This document shows, piece by piece, positions 22,766 through 34,388 of a stretch of 64,000 nucleotides of DNA. Position numbers and translations under genes: made by a program. Numbering within the stretch: position 1 is the first letter of the stretch; the number at the start of each line of letters is the position of its first letter. The DNA is from Prunella strophiata (Eukaryota; Chordata; Aves; Passeriformes; Prunellidae), in contig JAZBQD010000030.1 of assembly GCA_036583965.1 (NCBI GenBank), positions 113,599,894 through 113,663,893 on the forward strand, in the 5' to 3' direction. The notes under the pieces are model-generated. The model saw only the letters and a list, made by a program, of their open reading frames with translations, made no database searches and was not told where the DNA came from.

Positions 22766-24084
22766 CATTTTTGGATATGCATATGAACCATGTCCAGGTC
22801 CCTGACGTGGCTCAGTGCCAGACTTCATCTGCTCAGAGCCAAAACATCCACTGGCTTCTCCCTTGTCCTGGACTGGGGTGAAACAGCAAATTACATCTTT
22901 TTCTACTCCTCTTCTCTTGCCCACGAAGGGGTTTGGCAGATTTTATTGTTTTCCAGCCACATGTTGATGAAACAGGTGGCAAATATCAGCCAAGTGTCTG
23001 AAAAATGGGATCTGCACGAAATCTGTTCTTTCCTGCAACATCTCCCAGTGTCTGTTGACCATAAAATTTAATCAGGTGATCAAGAAGAGCAAGCATGGCA
23101 AACTTTACATTTGACATGATATCTCTTTGTATTTTCCTTCTAAATTATTTCCAGGTGCCTCTGGGGAAAAAAAAAAAGGGTTTTTCATCTGCTCCTTGGC
23201 CTGGATATTCCATAGGATTCTTCACCAATGCTGAGACAGCTTTAGCCAAAATCTTTGTACTATGAGGTGAGAGTTCTGGAGAGAAGCTAGAACTGGTTTT
23301 AGGGGAGCTAGAACTAGTTTTAGGGCAGCCAGAACTGGTTTTATTCATGTTTATGAACATGAAATCCAAGGAAATCAGAGATCTGGGTTTCAGAATCCCT
23401 TTACTTCGTGTTATTCCTGAATGCCACACATTTTCCACTGCTCTTTTCTCCTCCTGTGAGGATTTCCTCACAGAATATCAAAATAATAACAATTTTTGCT
23501 TGGACTACACAAGAATAAGTTACCACTGGCAGCTCTCTCGTAGCTGCTTTAGACCTCAATCTCCTGTAGGGTCATAACATCTGTTCTGCATTTAGAGAAT
23601 TCCTAATAATATATTAAAAAAGAGGGGATTTATTATGTGAGTGCTGACTCGTGGAGATTTTTCCACGTGCTGAAATTGGTCAGGAGGTTATCCTGAAAAA
23701 GCTAAATATAGCTGTTTCTATATTTTCACCTATAGCAGCTGCTATTTTGGTCCCTCATCCCAAATCAAGCTGCACAGCAGACAATGGAAATATCCCCTTT
23801 GTTTGCAGGATTGGGCCTCAAGGATTATTGGAGTCCTTGTGCAAGGAAATCCTCTCCTGGGAGAATTTTTAGAACTGGAATGTGAGTGGGTAGAAAAGGT
23901 CTCAGGGAAACACAAGCAAGGCTTAAAATCAGATTTTTGCATTTTAGAGAGAATGGACCAACTTCAAGATAATATTTAGAAAATTTACTAAGGCCCAGGC
24001 TGGACTCTCTGGTCAGACATAAACTGGGTGTGTTGGAGGTGCCTGATAAATCAAATACCTTGTTATTCCTGAGGGCAGGAGCAG
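22766..24084. other. Unique sequence
   Basis: No gene recognised. A three-fold ~24-bp repeat with core AGAACTGGTTTTA occurs at 23286-23342. Confidence 0.4.
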
Positions 24085-24412
24085 AAATTCCCTCTACAGC
24101 ACTGAAAGGAGGGGCAGTGAGGTGGGGTCAGCCTCTTGTGCCACATCCCAAGTAAAAGGATGAGAGGAAATGGCCTCAAATGGCACCAGGGGAGGCTGAG
24201 GTTAAATATTTGATTTTTTTTTTTTCTTGGAAGAGTGGTGAGGCCTTGGGATGAGCTGCCCAGGGAGGTTTGGAGTCACTGTCTGTGGGAGTGCTCAGGA
24301 GCTGTCTGGATGTGGCCTTGGGGACAGGGTTTGGGGTGGTGCTGGTGGGGCTGGGGTGGCACTGGATGATCCTGAGGGGCTCTGCCCACCTTGATTCTGT
24401 GATTCTCTTTGG
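24085..24412 (+). mobile_element. CR1 LINE fragment, older type
   Basis: Contains GATGAGAGGAAATGGCCTC, GATGAGCTGCCCAGGGAGG, CTGGATGTGGCCTTGGGGAC and the end CACCTTGATTCTGTGATTCT. Close to the copy at 52550. An internal poly-T run has expanded at 24215-24227. Confidence 0.88.
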
Positions 24413-25307
24413 GGATTAATTGTGATTCAGCTGAATGAGGAGCAAGAAACTTAACTCCCACTGCCCATACCCTGAGGCTGTGACTGGAATCTGGATGTTT
24501 CATGGAGCATCCTCTTCCCACTCAGTCATCACAAAAACCTGGGCTCTTTTTTGCCTCCTGAAAAACGTCAGTGGGTAGGAAAAATAACTTCCCATTTGTG
24601 CTGCCTCGGTGCTGGAAATGCAGTTTGCGTGTGCCTCTTGTGCTCTGAGCTTTATTTGCCTTGTGGGTGGGTGGTGATGACATTTCCCCACAGGAAAACA
24701 CGAGCTCCACAACCTTTTCCCTCTTCCCAGGCCGTCGGTGTCGTCAGCGCCATGGGACGTCAGAGGGTCTGAAGTCAGCAGATCCTCCTCCTGTCTGGGC
24801 TCCTGTCACACCCCAGACTCCTGAGTGTCCCTCTTTGTGTGACCACGGCCCCTTCTGACAACGGGAATGTTTTCCATCAGTGCCTAAGGAAATCCTTGGG
24901 CAGGATAAACAGCTCCCTGCTCCTTGCCTGCTGCCAGGAAGCTCTAAATAGAATCTCTGTACTAAGGCTGATTTATTTTTTTTTTTCCCCATTTTTATTG
25001 CTCCATGCTGGAGTTCAGTCCTGGAGTCTAAGCCAGAAAATCAAAGCTGTGTTGGAACTGTTGAAAGGCCACAGACCTTGCTCAAAGTTCAGGTATTTCA
25101 AATTCCTGGGAACATGTGTTACCATTTACATGGCATGATATTTTTTGCGACAGAGCAGATCTGCTGAGACCTTCCTACAACAAGTCCAACTTTTCCTGGT
25201 GACAAATCCCCTGAAAAGGACCTTTCACACTTTGTGCCCCCCCAAAATCTTGCTCAGCTCCACCCCTGCTCGCCAGTGCACATCCAGTCCTGCTGTCATC
25301 ATGAATC
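24413..25307. other. Unique sequence
   Basis: No gene or repeat recognised. Contains some CpG-bearing sequence near 24730-24860. Confidence 0.4.
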
Positions 25308-25415
25308 ATTGGATCATGGAATGCTTGGGGTTGGAAAGAACCCTAAGGATCATCCAGTTCCAACCCTGCTGCCATGGGCAGGGAACCTTCCAGCCTTGTA
25401 TTTGCAGGAGAAAAG
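25308..25415 (-). mobile_element. CR1 LINE 3' tip
   Basis: Reversed tail ATCATGGAATGCTTGGGG followed by TCATCCAGTTCCAACC and GCCATGGGCAGGG. Only about 100 bp remain. Confidence 0.8.
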
Positions 25416-25536
25416 GTGAAGGGCCAAGCAAAGCATTGATTTTATTCTTAAAAGGCCAAACCAAACCAAAACCCCTTTGTGATCTTTTCAGCCTGGGTCA
25501 TGAATTCCAAATGCTGATTTAAATGGAGAGACTGAA

Positions 25537-25790
25537 ATCATGGAATCATGGAATGATTTGGGTTAGAAGGACCTTAAAAATCATCTCATTCCATTCCCTG
25601 CCATGGCAGGGACACCTTCCCCTGTGCCAGGCTGCTCCCAGCCCCAGTGTCCAGCCTGGCCTTGGGCACTGCCAGGGATCCAGGGGCAGCCACAGCTGCT
25701 CTGGCAATTCCAGCCCAGCCCCTGCCCACCCTGCCAGGGAACAATTCCTCATTCCCAATCTCCCATCCAGCCCTGCCCTCTGGCAGTGAT
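25537..25790 (-). mobile_element. CR1 LINE fragment
   Basis: A GC-rich CR1 3' module in reverse, from ATCATGGAATCATGGAATG to about TCCCATCCAGCCCTGCCC. It lies 120 bp from another CR1 tip in the same orientation. Confidence 0.9.
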
Positions 25791-27429
25791 CATCTCAGCT
25801 CTCCTGGAATATGTGTTTTCCAGAGGTTTTTAGGCATTTTTCTCTTAAAATTCAATATTTATCAACAGATTAGAAAAAAGCATAAGAGATGTGTAGAATA
25901 AGCCTTTCCTTTTAAATTGAAAACCATTCAATCAAACAGGAATTTCTACATACAATTAATTGTGGATGAAAAGTCAAAATGGACAATTTTGATCAGTCCA
26001 GGGATAATTTTCCTGGATAATTTCAGTGAACAATGCTTGTGCTAAAAACATTCTGGTGCTCACATTGGTGGCACACAGGAAGATAATGTTTTAAAATATA
26101 ACACAGGTTGAAAATTCAGAGTTGTGCATCATCTCTGGTGGTGCTGAGGGTGCAGATTGCCCCGCTGTGGCTATGAGAAGACAAAAGGACCTGGAAAACA
26201 GCAAAAAATCTGGGAATGAGAATGAAATGAGGATACAAGATGGGGTTGAGACACAGAAAGGGTCTGAGAGAGAAAGGGGCAAAAGACTGGTGATGGTTAA
26301 GGGGCTGTGGGAGGAGGAACAGGGAAAATGGTTGCATGGACTGGAATGATGGGAGTGAAGTGGGAATGGCAGCAGCTAAGGAAAAAGTGTGATAAGAGGA
26401 AGAAGAGGAAACTGGTTATTCTTCAACCCTAAAGAAGAGGAAACTGGATCATAACTGCTCTGAAAAATACTGTTGGGAAACCAGTTTGTCAGGATCTCTC
26501 AGTTTTTTATTCCAGAGTTAATTCCCATCAACAGATGATGCATCGTGTTGCACCATTCCCAGAGGGTTGGGTTTCCTCCATCCCATTCCTGGCATGAAAT
26601 GTTGACCCTGTGGTGGGAGAAAAAGCTGCTGTGCTGCCAGCAGAGGCCAGGAAGGAGAACCAGGAGAGGGCTGGGGATGGTGCCTGCTCACCTGAGGTCT
26701 CTGTTAATACCAGAACCAGGATTTATTTCAATTCCTTCCTTTGGATTTTGACCTCTGGAGTTATTTTCCACCACAGAGCTGGTCCTGCTGGTGTAGATCA
26801 TCCCAACACAGTATTGCTTGCAGGTGTCCTGGTTCTTCAGAGACATTTTCCGCGACATTTTCCACCCATATTATGGTGGGAGACCTCTGGTGTTTTCCCT
26901 AAATTCAGCCCTGGGCTGACTTCAGGTAGAAATCCCTGATTGCTTACACAGAGGATAGGGTGCAGCACTAAAAAACCCAACCAAAACAAATAAAATAAAT
27001 TGAGATCTAAGTCTGCCTTATGCCCTGTGGTGTTTATTTTGCCCAACCACACTGAAAATGAAAGGAATATGCAAGGACCAAAGTTAGTGGGAAAAAGGAT
27101 TGGACTAAAGGAGTGTCTGACAGGAGGAGATGTCTAAAAAAATCTCATGTTTTGGAGCTTACAGTGAATTCTCAAAGCCTCAGTGCAGTTTGTTTTTTTT
27201 TTTTTTTGTCAGGGCAGGTAATTGTCTCCCCAAACACTCATCAAGTTGCACAATAATGGCACTGCCTCCTGGGGAAAATCCAGGTGAACCTTTTCTTAGG
27301 AAGGGGCATAAAAAGCTTCCGACATCCTTGGTTTCAGGGATAGCAGCAAACGCTGGTCTTGTGGAAACATTTCATTTTAATTCCACAAGATCCTCTTAGG
27401 TAAACACTGCAACACATTGAATCCATTTT
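25791..27429. other. Unique sequence
   Basis: No gene or transposon recognised. A short poly-T run lies near 27191-27206. Confidence 0.4.
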
Positions 27430-27725
27430 TCAAACCAACTTGTAAAACCAGAAAATCCCCCAGCCTCTGATAGGCAGCAGCATTAATTGCCAGGAGCACA
27501 AAGAGGCATTTAAACATCCGAGCATTTTGGCAAAAACACAAATGACTTCTTTTCCTTCCCTGCCCTTGAAAATAGCTCTGCTCAACTCTGGGCTTCCTAT
27601 GATGGAGGGTTCACCATCAATCACCTTTATTTCATATCTGGAGCAATCCGTGGGCCTAATCAGCCACTTTCCTGAGGAAATTGGCCAAATCCCGGCGCTT
27701 TGAGGCGGGGGATGAATCACAACAA
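27430..27725. other. Candidate conserved non-coding block
   Basis: Complex sequence with GCATTAATTGCC, ATCAATCACC and several retained CpGs (CCCGGCGC, AGGCGG), and no internal repeats. Conservation is inferred from texture only. Confidence 0.35.
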
Positions 27726-27785
27726 CTTTGCTGTTCAGACAAATCCCTTTTCAAGTGCCCTTAGAGCTCTTTGGGTTTTGTTTCC

Positions 27786-27794
27786 TTTTTTTTT

Positions 27795-27837
<43 letters not shown>

Positions 27838-27838
27838 C
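27786..27838. repeat. Poly-T tract
   Basis: Two long T runs split by one C. Confidence 0.95.
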
Positions 27839-28405
27839 TTTCTCATATACAGTGAAGACAGCCCCACAGGAAACAATAATAGTTTAATCTCTGGAAAAAT
27901 TTCCTTCCTGCACTGCAGCAGCTTTTCAGACAGGTAGTCCAAGCCAAGAAAAATTAACAACAACGCATGCCAAGAGCTGCTGTTGTTGCCTTTTAACTCT
28001 GTCCCTTCCCTTCCCTGGAAGTGATATCCAGGAAAGACTCATCCCCTCACAAAACCTCCTCTGCTTTACATTTTTCCAGGTATTAATGACAATTCCCAGC
28101 GTGGAGAGTTGCTTGTGGAGGGGAACACCAACCCTGAGGCAGAGAAGGAAATGAGGAATTGCCCCCAGCCCAAACCTCCTGTTTGCCCTTTCCTGCTTCC
28201 ACTGCCTGTTAACTTGAGCTTGGGGTAACTCGTGGAACCAGATTCTGCTGTTTCCACCTCTGCAGTGCTGCCATGGAGCTGTGAGGTGAAATAATTGATG
28301 TAGAGCCCTCTGAGAACACCAGATCCAGGGAGTGGATCCAGTAGTGCAGGGATAAAGGAAGGACAGGAGGGCTAGGGGGAAGTTTCCTGTGACATTTCTG
28401 TCCCT
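27839..28405. other. Unique sequence
   Basis: No gene recognised. Confidence 0.4.
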
Positions 28406-28858
28406 GTGCCCTGCTCAGGTGTGACCCCACCTGCAGAGCTGCCCCAGCCCTGGGAGGAGCTGGAGCTGCTGCAGAGAGCCCAGAGGAGGCTCCAGGATGA
28501 GCAGAGGGATGGAGCAGCTCTGCTGGCAGGAAAGGCTGGCACAGCTGGCATTGTTCACCTGCACAGGAGAAGCTTTGGGCTGAGCTCAGGGTGGCCTTGC
28601 AGGGCCTGGAGGAGCCCCAGGGAACATGGAGAGAGACAATTTCCAGGGCATGGAGGGACAGCACACAGGGAATGGCTTCAAACTGAAAAATTACAGGTTT
28701 AGATCAGATTTTAGGAACAATTTCCTCCCTGTGAGGGTGGGCAGGGGCTGGGCTGGAATTGCCAGAGCAGCTGTGGCTGCCCCTGGATCCCTGGCAGTGC
28801 CCAAGGCCAGGCTGGACACTGGGGCTGGGAGCAGCCTGGCACAGTGCAAGGTGTCCCA
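28406..28858 (+). mobile_element. CR1 LINE, long fragment lacking its 3' tail
   Basis: Runs from CCTGCTCAGGTGTGACCCCA through GGAGGAGCTGGAGCTGCTG, CCTGCACAGGAGAAGC and the GC-rich module. It stops abruptly at AAGGTGTCCC, just before the CCATGGCAGGGG and CCAACCC tail. LINEs lose 5' ends during insertion, so a missing 3' end implies a later deletion or rearrangement. Confidence 0.9.
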
Positions 28859-30219
28859 ACAATTTTCCCCATAATTTGTAGGATTGCAGGTCACTTATGT
28901 TATGGAAACTGGATACACTCAGAGGGAAAAACTGGACACAGGACATGAGATGTTTCCCATCAGAATTTTTAACACTTCCCGTCAATAGAACCCAGTGTTA
29001 TAAAACTCTACTTGTTTATCTTGAGCTGTGCTCTCTTCTCCTTACAAAACATCAGCTGGATTTTCCAAAATAAGGAGAAAATGAGTAAATATATATTGGC
29101 CATGTCCTAAAGGAAAGCTTTTCCAAGGAGATTGCTTTTTCTTCCCAGAAAGAGAACGTCCTGCTGAGCAGTGGCCGGATCCAGCGCCCACAGGAGGCAG
29201 TGGAAGAGCTCCCACTGATGACAGTGGATGTTGGATGAATTCCCACCTCATCCTCGTGTTCAAATGATGAAAATTGAGTTTGCTGGGTTCTGGTGAGTAC
29301 TGGCAAAGCCTGGTGTTATATAAGTTACTTACAATAGGTTTTTATAACTATTAAAGAAAAGCTGATTATTTTTATTAAAAGCATATTTTGCTGGTTCCTT
29401 TTAAGCTATTCCCAAACCCTACACATCCCTTCCCTCACTTTGGCTCTTTGGAAAGTCTGTTTTACAAACAAAACCCAAACAAGGACATGATTTCCTGTTG
29501 GTTGGGGAAGAGAGGCTGGAGATTTATTCTTTACATGGGAAAATGGTTGCTGAACACATGTGACAGCACATGGCCTTGTTCAAACATTCCATCAAATTAA
29601 AAGCAGATCCCAGCTCCAATATTCCAGATGAAGGGGCTGGGAGAGGCACTCACGTGGAATTGTGCTGTATTTGGGAAGACAGAGATCAAAGCATTGCACC
29701 TCATTCAAGGATTGAGTGGTGAATTTGTCTTATCTGAGCAGCAAGGAATAATTGTAGGGAATTCTTTGACATTCCCCTGAGGTGAACCTCCCAATGATGA
29801 TGGAACAGGTTTTTCTCTTTCAGGAAAGGCACCATGGATACTCCACCATGCACTTCCCAGATGGCATTAAAATAACAGCCTGGTGTTCACTAATTGACAT
29901 TTTCTCAGTCTTTTTTTTTTGTTCATCATACCCTGCTCAGGTTTGGGCCCACCTGAGAGACAATTCCTGATGATCCATGGTGGCCAGTCCCAAATTCCCT
30001 GTGTCTCTGGATATGCCAAAAGCTGTGGAAATTCCCAGTCAAATACAACCAAGTGAACAGGCACACACCTTTGCCCTCAGTCTATGCTGTTCTTTTGAAA
30101 ACCAGTTAATTTTGTGACCTATACATTGATTTTCCAGATATATTATGGAAGAGAAAACTTAAAAATAGAATTCACCTCTGCTGTTAACAAGTTTTGACCT
30201 TTGCTCACATTTGTTGGGG
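28859..30219. other. Unique sequence
   Basis: No gene or repeat recognised. Confidence 0.4.
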
Positions 30220-30660
30220 AAAGTAGCTCATAGTACCAATTAACATGAATTATTAACTCCTGCCATTAATAATTAATTTATTAGAGGGCTAAAGGCATCA
30301 GTCTTTGCCAGCTAACACTATCGAGAGAAAATGAAGCAAACAACACAACCCTAATTAGAAGAGCCTAATGAGGATGTCTGGAAGATCTGATGGGATTCAG
30401 TCACTCTAAATGCTCTTTATTTCCTCTCTGAAACCACACTGGGTGCAAAGAATCAGGCAGTTAACTCCAGTTCCTGTCGTGCAGGGTTTCTTCCTCCTTT
30501 CCAAGAGCAGGGAGCCCACTCAGGAGAGCTCAATTTAGGGATGATTAAGGACTGATGAAGGATGCCACTGCCTAAACAACAGGAATGCTGTCTCTCCCAG
30601 TAATGAACAATTCTGGGGCTGTCTGAATCGTTAATGGGCTGCAGGAAAACGTCCATGTCT
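30220..30660. other. Candidate conserved non-coding block
   Basis: Rich in homeodomain-type cores (CATTAATAATTAATTTATTA, CCTAATTAG) in otherwise complex sequence, with no repeats. Conservation not testable here. Confidence 0.35.
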
Positions 30661-30693
30661 CGGAATTGTACAGGATTTCACAGGATCCTTCCT

Positions 30694-30830
30694 TTGTCAT
30701 CTGAGTTTGGGTTTTGTCTGCACAGCTTGGAGTAGTTCCTGATGTCTCTGTGCATGTTTTGGGCAGGATGCAACAGTGAAATCCAGGTTGGTTTACTAGG
30801 GAACATCACACCCTGGAAAACTGTTGATCT
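30694..30830. repeat. Tandem duplication, copy 1 (empty LTR site)
   Basis: About 135 bp starting near GTCATCTGAGTTTGGG and ending GAAAACTGTTGATC. It is followed by a second copy that carries an LTR. The empty target GATG is at 30767-30770. Confidence 0.88.
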
Positions 30831-30835
30831 TTTTT

Positions 30836-31427
30836 TGGTCATCTGAGTTTGGGGTTTATCTGCAAAGCTTGGGGTGGTGCCTGAGGTCTCTGTGCATGTT
30901 TTGGGCAGGATGTGATGCCTTGAGAAGGCTGATCTAGAACAGAGCTAAAGATTAAAGCAGGGATTTATTCAAAGGATCTCCTCCATGGATGCACCTTGGG
31001 CAGCACCAGAGCCCAGCCAGGGCTGCACCCAAGATGAACCAAAATGGCCCCAAAATGCACGAGCGCTCCCGGGGTCTCTGCCTTGGATCAGCTCTGCTCC
31101 ATTTGCACCTTGGAGTTCATTGTCCCATTCCAGCTTTAGGTTCTCCAGTCCCATCCTGCTTGTTTTTCTCTCTTCAGCCCACGGGGTTTGTGCTCTTGGG
31201 GCTGAGATTTGGATCATTTGTCCTTGGGAGCCCAGCTGGAGCAGGAATTGTTTTGTCTCCCTGCTCTGTGCACAGAGCTCACCATCCCCTGATGTGAAGC
31301 TCAGCCCCACACACTAAAGCAGCACAGAATGTGAAAAATAGAAAAGCTCAAACCTGAGACATCAGATGCAACAGTGAATCCAGGATGGTCTAACAGGGAA
31401 CATGACACCCTGGAAAATTGTTGAGAT
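30836..31427. repeat. Tandem duplication, copy 2, split by an LTR
   Basis: Partner of 30694-30830. It is interrupted at GATG by the family A LTR (30913-31364) and resumes at 31365 with GATGCAACAGTGAATCC. Confidence 0.88.
30913..31364 (-). mobile_element. Solo LTR, family A, copy 2
   Basis: A 452-bp copy of the 1828 and 40525 elements, starting TGATGCCT and ending GAGACATCA. An exact 4-bp duplication GATG flanks it (30909-30912 and 31365-31368). The minus-strand AATAAA is at 30964-30969. The paralogous empty site at 30767 confirms the boundaries. Its first 50 bp differ from the other copies. Confidence 0.92.
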
Positions 31428-32387
31428 GTTCCCCTGCTCATCCCAATCTCAGGTAATTTTTCCATGTTTCATGTAAGTGGCCACATCTTCCTCCTCCTCC
31501 TGCTCCTGCTGGCACATGGAGAAACTTCCCAGAGATTCTTTGCTGGGTCACAGTTTCCATTTTTGTGCCTGAATTTGTTCATTAACACATTTTTTTCCCT
31601 TCTTTCCTGAATCATATCCTAAAATTGTCTCAAATCTTCCCTTCTTCCTCATCTTTTAGTCCCTGATCATGTTGGCAATAGTTTCTTTGGATTAATCCCA
31701 GCCCAAGCTCATCTTTCCCCCTTACTCCTTATCCCATGCTCCTTCATTCCAGCTTTCCCATGGCAGCCATGAGATGGGACAATGTTTTCTGCTCCTCCTC
31801 CTGTTCCACATTGTCATTTTATTCTTCAGAAATAATTACAGCAAACACAACTTTTAGCATTTCCTCAAGCCTTTCTTTCTTTGTTTTGTTTGAAAAACTA
31901 AAACAAAACCCTGGACTGTGCAATAATTCTTCACTTTCTTCTGGTCTTTGGACCACAGACACATCCCAAAGGTTTGCTGAGCAGATAAGTATTAGAATGA
32001 CTTAGACTTAGATGAACATTAAATTAATCAGACAACACTCTGGGGGGAAATTGCCACTAATTTCAGATTTTTCATCTCCCAGAAATCAATTATTATTATG
32101 TTTATTGATATTGGACTTGTCACTACTCTCAGTACTTTCGCTGTGGTGACATAGCCTAAGAGGAGAGAGAGGAGGGGAAAAATAGAGTAAATAATTTAGA
32201 ACTTCTTCCCAAAGCATCAGAACTTTGAAACCATTTCTGTGTGGCTAAGAAGATAAAAGCAGTGAGAGGAAAATTTGGAAGATTTTATACAGGGTCACAT
32301 CTTTTTGATGTAAAAAGTTTACCCAGCTCTACTCAAAAGTTGTGTGGGATAGAGAAAGGTGTTTGTGACATGTTCTGGGTTTTATAA
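31428..32387. other. Unique sequence
   Basis: No gene or repeat recognised. Confidence 0.4.
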
Positions 32388-32725
32388 TCACAGAATTCCT
32401 GAATTATTTATGTTGGAAAAGACTTCCAAGACCATCAAGTCCCAGCTGTGCCCCATGGCCACCTTGTCCCCAGCCCAGAGCACTCAGTGCCACCTGCAGG
32501 GGACACCTGCAGGGATGGGCACTGCAAAGCTCCCTGGGCAGCCCCTGCCAAGGCCTGAGCAGCCTTTCCATGGGCAAATTCCTGCTGCTGGCCAAGCTGA
32601 GCCTGCCCTGGCCCAGCCTGAGGCCGTTCCCTCTGCTCCTGTCCCTGTTCCCTGGAGCAGAGCCCGACCCCCCCGGCTGTGCCCTCCTGGCAGGGACTTG
32701 TGCAGAGCCACAAGGGCCCCCTGAG
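32388..32725 (-). mobile_element. CR1 LINE fragment, older type
   Basis: The reversed CR1 tail (ATCACAGAATTCCTGAATTA, TTGGAAAAGAC) leads into CAAGTCCCAGCTGTGCCCC, AGGCCGTTCCCTCTGCTCCT and CTTGTGCAGAGCCACAAG. This is the order expected for reverse-oriented CR1. Confidence 0.85.
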
Positions 32726-33030
32726 AGAATTCCAATAAATAAATTATCCAAAAGTCAGGCTAAACACCAACTACCCTCAGGAGATCAACTCTCAGCAGTA
32801 TCTCTACTCTGCAGCCACTTCCTTGTGCATTTTTGACGAGAAAGACATTTCCTTTCTATCCAGAAGTTCCAGACTGATCTCACTGGGGTGAATTTCTTCT
32901 ATAAACCAACACAACAAGTTCTGTGTCACCAGGCTGGAGTTTGCACTCCCTCCCTCATTAGGAAGGATGTTCCTGATGGGCTTCTTGGAATTCTTGATGG
33001 GACTCTCTGTGGAATTCTTCCTCTGTTGAG
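32726..33030. other. Non-CR1 sequence between two CR1 pieces
   Basis: About 300 bp bounded on both sides by a ~45-bp direct repeat of CR1 (CCCTCCTGGCAGGGACTTGT or CCCCTCCTGGCAGGGACTTG, then the CAGAGCCACAAG word). No gene or known element recognised inside. Confidence 0.5.
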
Positions 33031-33395
33031 GCTGTCCCCTCCTGGCAGGGACTTGTGCAGAGCCACAAGGTCCCCCTGAGCCTCCTTTGCTCCAGGCTCA
33101 GCCCCTGCCCAGCTCCCTCAGGGATTCTCCATTCCCTTCCCAGCTCCTCAGGGATTCTCCATTCCCTTCCCAGCTCCTCAGGGATTCTCCATTCCCTTCC
33201 CAGCTCCCTCAGGGATTTTCCATTCCCTTCCCAGCTCCTCAGGGATTCTCCATTCCCTTCCCAGCTCCCTCAGGGATTCTCCAGCCCCTTCCCAGCTCCT
33301 CAGGGATTCTCCATTCCCTTCCCAGCTCCTCAGGAATTCTCCAGCCCCTTCCCAGCTCCCTCAGGTGCTCCTCACATGGAGGACCTCTCATATGG
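33031..33395 (-). mobile_element. CR1 LINE fragment with internal minisatellite
   Basis: It repeats the last ~45 bp of the CR1 piece ending at 32725, then continues as CCTGAGCCTCCTTTGCTCCA and CAGCTCCCTCAGG. A 30-bp repeat intervenes before CR1 resumes with CAGGTGCTCCTCACATGG at 33362. CR1 normally reads straight through this point. Confidence 0.8.
33110..33365. repeat. 30/31-bp minisatellite inside CR1
   Basis: Eight units beginning CAGCTC (33110, 33141, 33171, 33201, 33232, 33262, 33293, 33323) plus a partial ninth at 33353. The typical unit is CAGCTCCTCAGGGATTCTCC plus ATTCCCTTCC. Two subtypes end in ATTCCCTTCC or AGCCCCTTCC. Confidence 0.96.
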
Positions 33396-33639
33396 TGCAG
33401 TTGATGCAAAATCCTGCAGATGTTCCTACCAGACCATCAATATGGGAGACCTCTCCCCATGAAAACCCCACTGGCAGAATCCAAGGGCTTCCATGGATTG
33501 TGGGATATGTTGCATGCAGGGAGTCAGGAAAATGTCTCTCAGCATCCCTCTTTTGGATCAAACAACATTTTCCTCTCTAAACTGGTTGGACTTGTTGAGG
33601 ACTCTTTAAAACCATCATATTTGGCCTTTTGAAATTAAG
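33396..33639. other. Unique sequence
   Basis: No gene recognised. Confidence 0.4.
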
Positions 33640-33990
33640 ATTAATGAAATTTTTGTCAGCAGGGCTCAAGACAAACAAGGAGGAGCTGATGTTATAATAT
33701 TGCAGTCACAACTTGTCATTAAATCAGGCTGTCTGCTTCACAAACATTAGAATTTCAGAAGAAATTGGACTTTAATCAGAAAACGTAGAAAATATTTCTC
33801 TGATTATGGAATGATAACAATCATTGCTACAGTGGCCACCAAATGCTCCTATAAATCTTGTTAATGAAATCCCAATATTAGAATCCTCCAATCAGATCTC
33901 AGGAGTTAATGGGTAACCTTTCCCTAGGACTCAAGGTAATTCAAGCCTGCTCCAAGTGAAGATCCACATCTATTAAATTTAAAAATTGTC
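33640..33990. other. Candidate conserved non-coding block
   Basis: Complex AT-rich sequence with GATTAATGAAA, ATGGAATGATAACAATC and TTGTTAATGAAATCCC, without repeats. Conservation is inferred only. Confidence 0.33.
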
Positions 33991-34202
33991 ATTCAATTAA
34001 CTTTTTTTTTGGTTTGGTTTAACAACATTAAGTGTCTGCCCCGGTGGCACTGGAGGCAGAAGTCCAAGTCCTTGTTTTCCATACAATGTTTAATTTAGAG
34101 CATTCCCCAGCTGTGGGACTGAGGTGGAAGAATGGAGAAGGGATTTTGAGCTCATTAATTACAAGACAAGTTCCTTGTGAGCTGGGCAGATGAAAGAAAA
34201 CA

Positions 34203-34388
34203 GAGAATCATAGAATTATGGAATATCCTGAGTTGAAAAGGACCCACAAGGATCATCCAAATCCAACTTCACAGACCCCCAAACAATCCCACCTTGGGAG
34301 TGGTGTCCAAAATCTCCTGGATTTCTGGCAGCCTTGGGGCCATGCCCTTTCCCCAGGGAGCTCCTCCCTGAAATGGCTGAGCCTAAAA
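34203..34388 (-). mobile_element. CR1 LINE fragment, older type
   Basis: AGAATCATAGAATTATGGAA then TTGAAAAGGACCCACAAGG and ATCATCCAAATCCAAC: the reversed CR1 3' end of an old subfamily. Confidence 0.82.

Noticed and set aside
33055..33462. Repetitive Ser/Pro-rich frames of 135 and 105 codons
   Set aside because: They are produced by the 30-bp minisatellite inside CR1.
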